Made by a program: the position numbers and the translations under genes | Shown here: one piece after another, positions 58,291 through 64,000 of the stretch | Layout of the letters: the number at the start of each line of letters is the position of its first letter | Numbering within the stretch: position 1 is the stretch's first letter | Assembly (NCBI GenBank): GCA_002946415.1 | Contig: NJPS01000011.1 | Coordinates: 186,001-250,000 of the forward strand | DNA: 64,000 nt | Source of the DNA: Rutstroemia sp. NJR-2017a BVV2 | Lineage: Eukaryota > Ascomycota > Leotiomycetes > Helotiales > Rutstroemiaceae | Reading direction: 5' to 3' | Notes under the pieces: model-generated | Told to the model about the DNA's origin: nothing | Database searches by the model: none | Seen by the model: only the letters and a program-made list of their open reading frames with translations

Positions 58291-60948
58291 TCAACCGTTA
58301 AGCGTAGCGAGTAGGCACAGCAGTGCGGGGTGATCCACCTTTCGGTTAGCAATTTTTGGTCTTTTCGGGTAGAGGAGAGAGGGGGGAGGTAAGGCGTAGA
58401 GTCATAGGGAGACACTGCCAGCGGCGAATCCGTCGGTTTTATGGCTCCATGGTGGTTGGTTCGTAAAGCATTCTTGCTATCATAATCGGTGTCTCCTGAA
58501 GGTTGGCATACGACGTCCACCAAAAATCATGGTCCCCTGTCTGGTCAAGGTGTGGCTCAGACTTCCTGTTGGGGCTGAGTCTTACTGATGTTTGCGCGTA
58601 CGGCCACATCAACTGGTCGCAACGTATGTTTGAACCTGCTTAGGCTAGAGAAGTGATGGCAGTGGCTTTGATATGTAGCATGCACGAGTGGATGTCGGCG
58701 TTGCTGAGAAAACGATGCAGACGCAGGTAGTCATTGCTGCAGTTGTTAGTTGCGCGCAGGCTTGCGTCTAGAACTTCACGCCGTACTACAGTGACAGAGC
58801 AGTGACGTGAGTGACAGTGTAGTCACAGACACAATCATTTTAAGCTTAATTGACCCATAAGGCATGTTGAACTTCGCCGTAAACCCGTACCAGCTGAGAC
58901 AATTGACATCAAAGTCAGTCATGTCGGAAGCTCCATCACGGCTGTTTTCATCGTATCCGCCTCCACGGTAGAGCTCAACTGGATTCGGCGAGCGGATTGA
59001 GCCCCACAAGAGCCATGCCATACAAGTATGGCCGGACGTGTCAAGAATTTCATGACAATTTAGAGTGATGAAGACCAACTATGGAGCGTCGGCACATAAA
59101 GTTGTTGTATTCTGGTCGTCAAACTTAGACGCTGAGCATCCACGAAGTCGTCGAATTGATGGCCAGCGTAGCGCGCCGACATATTCTTCTGGACTGTTAT
59201 GTGAGGGAAACTCCACAGAAGCCCATACTATGGCCGTTCGACCGACATTGACCAAGAAACCGCGTTGTGGGCGCTTCCGACGGATAAGAAAGCGATCATG
59301 AAGAGGATCGGGGATTGTGTGCTTTGCAGTGGGTCGGTCCACAAGTTGGGTGCAACGACCTGTGGACGATGACTAATCCAAAAGAAGCTTAAAGCTCTTG
59401 GGTAACATTCCAACAAAGAACAGTCTCCCCTTACCAACTTCGCAAAATAGCCGCCTAGAAGTCTAGAGGTCTATTCAATACAAATTAATGGTTGCCTGGA
59501 CGGCGAAGGCCAAATACTGCACAGAACCGCGCGGGTGTTCAAACCTCCTACTAACTTACTAGGGCCTATCATCACGAGCACCGGAGGTTCCATTATCTAG
59601 CTACAATACCATTGGCTCCACTCCCCTCGCAACGCTCTCATTCACGGAGGCTTCAAACCTCAAAATCCAATAAAATGTCTCATATATATCCCTCCATCAT
59701 CAGCGCCACCTCATTCTCCACGAATCTAAAGATGCTATGTCCATTCTTCCCCATCTCTTTCTCGAGACCCTTCTTCCACCTTTTCCGCATCAACCATACC
59801 TCGAACCCAACTCCCAAGCCCAAAATCATATTAAAATCCAACCGAAAGCTCAGTCGAAGGCATGCAAGACGTGGGGCCGTGGATATGACGAAGCGTCGGG
59901 CATCTCGCCTTGAAGTCATTCCTGAGGAGTAAATGTTCCTCATCAGAGCCCAATATATTGTCTTGAACCTTTTGCCCAACGCACTTTCTGCTCTCCACGG
60001 CTTCTCCCATTAGATCTACTGTTTACGTGATAGCTTCCAGTGACGGCATTGACTGATGTCCGGGATTGTTTCACGTGAAGATAGATCATCCCACCTGAAT
60101 GGATGCCTGTTCTATTCTCCGAGGATCTTATCTCTTTTAGGTTGCTTCTTGCTTTTGAGATTCGTTCTCCTGTTGTCTATGATCATTCCAGTATTATATC
60201 CTACAGCATGGTGTCTCACCGCAAGGTGTGCAGCCTAAAAACGAAGTTACAATGTTCATAATTCCTTGCCCGAACATTGTTCACTCAAGACATAATTGCT
60301 CTCATTTCCCCGCGACCCGAATGACTTTGCTCTAGCAGGCTGTTTCTTGCCTTTATTGTTCATCACTCGTCATGCTTCCATTTACTTGCCTCCCTGCTTT
60401 GGCCAGGGCCAAGATACACCCACCTATCCTCATTCACTTGCATTCATTCTCCACCCATCTATACATCAAACACAACCTTCCAAGTTCACCCTAAGTATCA
60501 CCTCCAAGCCCATATCTACATTGCTACCAGCCAGTTGCAAATGGGGACAAAGTATAGTTAGACTCTCTCTTCCCTATCCCTATGCGCCAAATTATACTTC
60601 CCCATGCTATTTCCTACTGCCAAAGAGAGAAATTCAGAGCAGTTGGCTTCGATGCACTTAAATCAACAGCTTTGTGACGAACATCAAACTACATGTAGTA
60701 TAACGAGAATACAATGAAAGAAAGATCTTTCAAATGCCATGCTACTGATTCCTGCGCGGGTATAGCTCATTCGTACTTCTATTGGTAGTTTATATTATAA
60801 TACAAAAGTTAATTCATGTATGACCCCTCTGACCTTGAGATTTTCCATCTACCAATACGCTCTCTTAACCATCAATCTACTCGTGATCATACAAATCAAC
60901 CCAACAGTCCACCCCCTAACCATCATCACAAACCTCCCCCCACACCCT
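58291..60948. other. Intergenic region without a supported gene
   Basis: About 2.7 kb. Two minus-strand frames in tandem (59342-59079 and 59078-58776) have some protein-like composition but no recognised domain. The 59612-59932 plus frame is unsupported. The part from 60300 to 60948 is C/A-rich downstream sequence of MRH4. Confidence 0.55.
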
Positions 60949-62832
60949 CTAAATCAACGCCTTCCCCTCAAACATCCCCTCCCTCACCTCCCTCACCACA
61001 TCCCTCCTATCCCCCTTCCCCACCAACACAACCCCCCTGCCTCTCCTCCCCATCCTCCCCGTCCTCCCCAACCTATGTATAAAATCCACCGTGCTATGCG
61101 GCACATCATACAGTATCACATGTCTCACCGCCACCGTATCAATGCCCCTACTCCCCAAATCCGTCGTCACCAAAACCCTCGTATTCGGCAACTTCCTCTT
61201 AGACAGCGGCTCCTTCCCCCCAAACGGTACGTAGTTCGCCTGGTTATCCGCCAACCCGCCCGGATGCGCGTCCCCCGATTTCGGCACACTGAGTCGTGAC
61301 GGTGATGTAAATGACGCGAGCATTTCGCTCTGGCGCTGCTCCGGCGTGTCGCGGCTGAGTGCGATGGCGTCGACGCCCTTGGAGGCAAGGTATTCGGCGA
61401 CTTCTTTTGCGGTTTCGCGCTCGTTGACGAATACTAGGATGCGTTTGATGTCCATTTCGCCTTTTACGGGGCCGTCGTGGTCAGCGGCGGCTTTGCCGAT
61501 CGACCAGATGGTGTCGGCGCAGGCGAGGTTTTTGTTGTTGCGGTAGGGGTCGCGTTCGACGTCTACGATGCCGAGTTGGACGCGGCGGGGGATGGCGTGG
61601 AGGTTGGGTGTTACGAGACGGTTGATGGCGGGGAAGCGGTGGCGGAGGTAGGAGTCGAGGGAGCGGGGGATGGTGGCGGAACAGAGGATTAGTTGTTGCA
61701 TGGAGGGAGTGGCGCGGTCGATGATGGCGGAGGTTAGAGGGGAGAAACCGCGGTCGAGGAGAGAGTCAGCTTCGTCGATTATGACGTGGGTGACGCGGGA
61801 GAGTATGTTAGGGTCGGAGTCGGCGATGGCGGAAAGGAGATGAGGAGTGGATACCAAGACGTCGATGCCAGATGGGTTGAATAGACGGTTCCGGATCACT
61901 CTTCCCGAAAAGTTGGCGGATATCATCGCTGCTCTGAACTTAACGGTATGCGAGAATGCTTTGATCAATGTTCCCACCTGGGTCACCAATTCGGAAGTAG
62001 GTACGAGGATGACGGCTCTGGGTCTTCCAGTCGTGGGATGTGGCATATTTGATAATGGGGGCGATGGTAATGTCAGGTCATTTTGTCGTATTTTCTCTTC
62101 CTGCAAGGCCTTTTCATACGCCGCCACCTCTGCATCTTTGGCTTCCGCAAGCTTAATCGCATTGATTGTTGGTATCAAATACGACAATGTCTTCCCCGAA
62201 CCAGTTTCCGCAGCAATTAAAAACTGTTCACCTTCATCCGTTTTGTTCCCTTTTTTCTGATCTCCAAGAAGTGCCGGTATAGCAATTTTCTGCACTGGAG
62301 TGGGAACATGAGTATCCATACCCGGCAAAGCCTGTTTATAAATCGCCTCCTTCACACTCTCCAATAATGGAAATTGCTCAAAACTTTCTATCGCGTTCAT
62401 CGTCTCTTTTATACTCGTTCGTCTCGTGTACGATATTGGCGCCAGAGCTCTCTGCATCTTCAATGCCTTGAAACCTCTACTTTTCCCATCATCTTTATCA
62501 TTCCGATCGACTCTCGAAGAGCGCCGTTCTTGCGCCGAGGACCGTCGTTCGGGTACACCCCGGATTTCAGCCTTCTTCAAGTTCATTCCTCCAAAGGGCC
62601 CATCTTGTTTCCTTCGAGCAGGTCGTTCTGTTGATGTGCCGACCTTTCCTGCGCCTGCCAGACTCATGCGATTTGGTCGGCTCGGCAGTTTAGTTTTGAG
62701 CGATAAAGCTCGAGAATTGGGCCATGTTTGGATAAATGGTTTTTGCGCTGCCCTGAATGAACAGAGCAGACATGTGTTCGGCCTTGTACGGAGCATTTTA
62801 TCGTAGATCCAGATATTGTCGCATGGAATCAT
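60949..62832 (-). CDS. MRH4: Mitochondrial DEAD-box ATP-dependent RNA helicase Mrh4
   Basis: A single exon of up to 627 aa. An ATG at 62796 (MLRTRPNTCLLCSFRAAQKP) begins a better mitochondrial presequence than the upstream ATG at 62832, so the protein may be 615 aa. Helicase motifs in order: TPVQKIAIPALL (Q-motif region), AAETGSGKT (I), VPTSELVTQ (Ia), DEAD (II), CSAT (III), LVFVNERETAKEVAEYLA (IV), VTTDLGSRGIDT (V), HRLGRTGRMGRRG (VI). In yeast Mrh4 acts in assembly of the large mitoribosomal subunit around 21S rRNA. A charged Arg/Lys linker precedes the helicase core. Confidence 0.93.
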   Translation of the reverse strand: MIPCDNIWIYDKMLRTRPNTCLLCSFRAAQKPFIQTWPNSRALSLKTKLPSRPNRMSLAGAGKVGTSTERPARRKQDGPFGGMNLKKAEIRGVPERRSSAQERRSSRVDRNDKDDGKSRGFKALKMQRALAPISYTRRTSIKETMNAIESFEQFPLLESVKEAIYKQALPGMDTHVPTPVQKIAIPALLGDQKKGNKTDEGEQFLIAAETGSGKTLSYLIPTINAIKLAEAKDAEVAAYEKALQEEKIRQNDLTLPSPPLSNMPHPTTGRPRAVILVPTSELVTQVGTLIKAFSHTVKFRAAMISANFSGRVIRNRLFNPSGIDVLVSTPHLLSAIADSDPNILSRVTHVIIDEADSLLDRGFSPLTSAIIDRATPSMQQLILCSATIPRSLDSYLRHRFPAINRLVTPNLHAIPRRVQLGIVDVERDPYRNNKNLACADTIWSIGKAAADHDGPVKGEMDIKRILVFVNERETAKEVAEYLASKGVDAIALSRDTPEQRQSEMLASFTSPSRLSVPKSGDAHPGGLADNQANYVPFGGKEPLSKRKLPNTRVLVTTDLGSRGIDTVAVRHVILYDVPHSTVDFIHRLGRTGRMGRRGRGVVLVGKGDRRDVVREVREGMFEGKALI

Positions 62833-63505
62833 GGATTCTACGAACTTCCCCTCTGCTATTTGTATCGTTGTGGTAGTAAAATAAATTATTTACGAGCCGG
62901 GAAAACATTATTCCGGGGTACCCCCCCACCAAGAAGCGGCGCTAGGATTTTGATGTTGTAATTGAATGTACTCTTTTGAGTGTTCTGAAGTCCTTCAAAA
63001 TCTGCATAAAATACTGCCAAATAAAGCACTATCATAGCTGGAACTCCACTTCCAATTTATCAGGACAGGATATAACAAGTTGGAAGTTCTTAGTTACATA
63101 TTGAACTTTGAGTATGCCACAACTAAAACATAGGAGTGTCATCGTGCACAAACATCAAGCCTCAAAATGATGGAGATCGGCCACGAGCATACTGTCCTGA
63201 TTACAATGCTTCCTCGATGTTCTTCTCGTTAAAAAACACGTAACAAAAGATTATTCCTAACATCATGCTTTTCCAAAACCAGATCCTTATTTTCAATTTG
63301 CAAAGAACATCGCTATTACCACGATTGTTGCGCCCTATCCTCATAATAATACGAAAAGCAGTATATACATATAAAGGAGGGTATACGGCATCAGCGCTCG
63401 TCGCTATCATCATTCCTAACCAAGATATTACAACTCCACGTCCCATCTCCAACCATTCGTACACACCAAGCACATCTCATCCCTCCCAATTCATCTCTTC
63501 CCGCT
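62833..63505. other. Intergenic between MRH4 and the MFS gene
   Basis: About 670 bp, AT-rich, with a short poly-C near 62922. No gene is seen. Confidence 0.6.
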
Positions 63506-64000
63506 TTAATCAACACGCACAGGATATCTCTCTCTCAACTTCGCACCATACTTGAAGATAAAGAACGGCGCCGGAATCAACGCTAACCCAATAAACCCTA
63601 GCAACGAATTTCCCCAGCCAAGTCCCAGGTTCGAGTACAGCGACGGCCCCGCAAGTGGCATGAAAGCCGCGAACAAACACCGGATCGTCGTCAGCCCCGC
63701 CATTGCAGATGCTGCGTACTGTTTTCCCGTATCGATATAATACGTCTGGATACCCGCAAACACACCCATAGTGCCGAAGCCGAAGGGCACAAGACCAAGC
63801 ATTGGTACGATCCAGTGGACGCGGTAGTATGTGGACCAGCCGTACCAGAAGAAGGAGCCGGGGATGAAGAACGCAAAGAAGAGGCCGTTGCGTAAACGGA
63901 ACTCGGGTTGATAGACGCCGTTGTTCTTGTTGGTGAGGGAGATAATTGTAGGATCCGAGGTTTTGGCAACAGTAAACATGCCGAGGAAGAAACCTAGACC
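63506..64000 (-). CDS. MFS transporter (DHA1 type), C-terminal part, cut by the window edge
   Basis: The frame runs from the window end at 64000 to a stop at 63506, giving 164 residues of the C-terminal half. It shows the family-typical block GVFAGIQTYYIDTGKQYAAS, then IRCLFAAFMPLAGPSLYSNL and GLGWGNSLLGFIGLALIPAP, with TM helices at FFAFFIPGSFFWYGW, WIVPMLGLVPFGFG and LLGFIGLALIPAPFFIF. The tail is short and basic. Such fungal DHA1 proteins export drugs, polyamines or secondary metabolites; the substrate cannot be told from this part. Confidence 0.88.
   Translation of the reverse strand, partial: GLGFFLGMFTVAKTSDPTIISLTNKNNGVYQPEFRLRNGLFFAFFIPGSFFWYGWSTYYRVHWIVPMLGLVPFGFGTMGVFAGIQTYYIDTGKQYAASAMAGLTTIRCLFAAFMPLAGPSLYSNLGLGWGNSLLGFIGLALIPAPFFIFKYGAKLRERYPVRVD

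Noticed and set aside
59612..59932. 106-aa plus-strand ORF rich in Ser/Pro/Lys
   Set aside because: An antisense frame of equal length exists, there are no conserved motifs, and I found no independent support.
1..64000. CRISPR arrays, bacterial operons or phage features
   Set aside because: The window is clearly fungal nuclear DNA with spliceosomal introns. The tandem repeats found lack the repeat-spacer pattern.

Overview
This window looks like nuclear DNA of a filamentous ascomycete, most probably a leotiomycete (inference from protein character; no search was run). Genes are intron-poor, and introns are short (about 50-270 bp) with GT..AG ends and CTAAT/CTAAC-type branch points. The proteins are the usual filamentous-fungal single-copy set: Cdc27, SND2/TMEM208, Cbr1, Mrh4, a Ubp12-type deubiquitinase and a Bcs1-like AAA protein. 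UTRs and intergenic tracts are rich in C/T microsatellites.

Layout. 1-4.1 kb: gene-poor, with an 80-bp tandem duplication, a 29-bp x3 tandem repeat and a small spliced gene (TM family member 1, minus strand). 4.1-7.6 kb: two minus-strand genes, a 523-aa proline/glycine-rich membrane protein of unknown family and a cytosolic-type cytochrome c peroxidase-like haem peroxidase. 7.6-11.4 kb: no convincing gene; a 10-bp x7 minisatellite. 11.4-22.8 kb: housekeeping block with a Ser/Thr kinase, APC3/Cdc27, SND2/TMEM208, a DUF3605 (GlcNAc-induced protein 1-like) gene and NADH-cytochrome b5 reductase; the last two are divergent and share a promoter of about 400 bp. 24.5-26.1 kb: a secreted type-B carboxylesterase.

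26.6-47.3 kb is an accessory-looking island. It holds three copies of a short terminal-inverted-repeat element (MITE-like), two of them in opposite orientation around an orphan 319-aa coiled-coil ORF. It also holds a degenerate AT-rich repeat block, two more small TM-protein genes (members 2 and 3) and one giant 5-exon gene (3135 aa, DUF6606/DUF3638/DUF3645 family).

49.1-64 kb returns to conserved genes, all on the minus strand: Ubp12/USP15-type deubiquitinase, Bcs1-like AAA ATPase with a long charged tail, mitochondrial DEAD-box helicase Mrh4, and the C-terminus of an MFS transporter cut by the window edge.

The main new observation is a family of three tiny spliced genes (1430-2141 minus, 30979-31411 plus, 46749-47222 plus). 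All have the same architecture: a first exon of only 4 nt (ATG plus one base), a phase-1 intron, a single exon carrying one transmembrane helix with an FG motif and ending in phase 1, then a divergent polar tail exon. They are too fragmented to appear as simple ORFs, and two have a TATA box about 265-280 bp upstream of the ATG. All exon joins here were derived by eye from splice sites and frame, not from transcripts.
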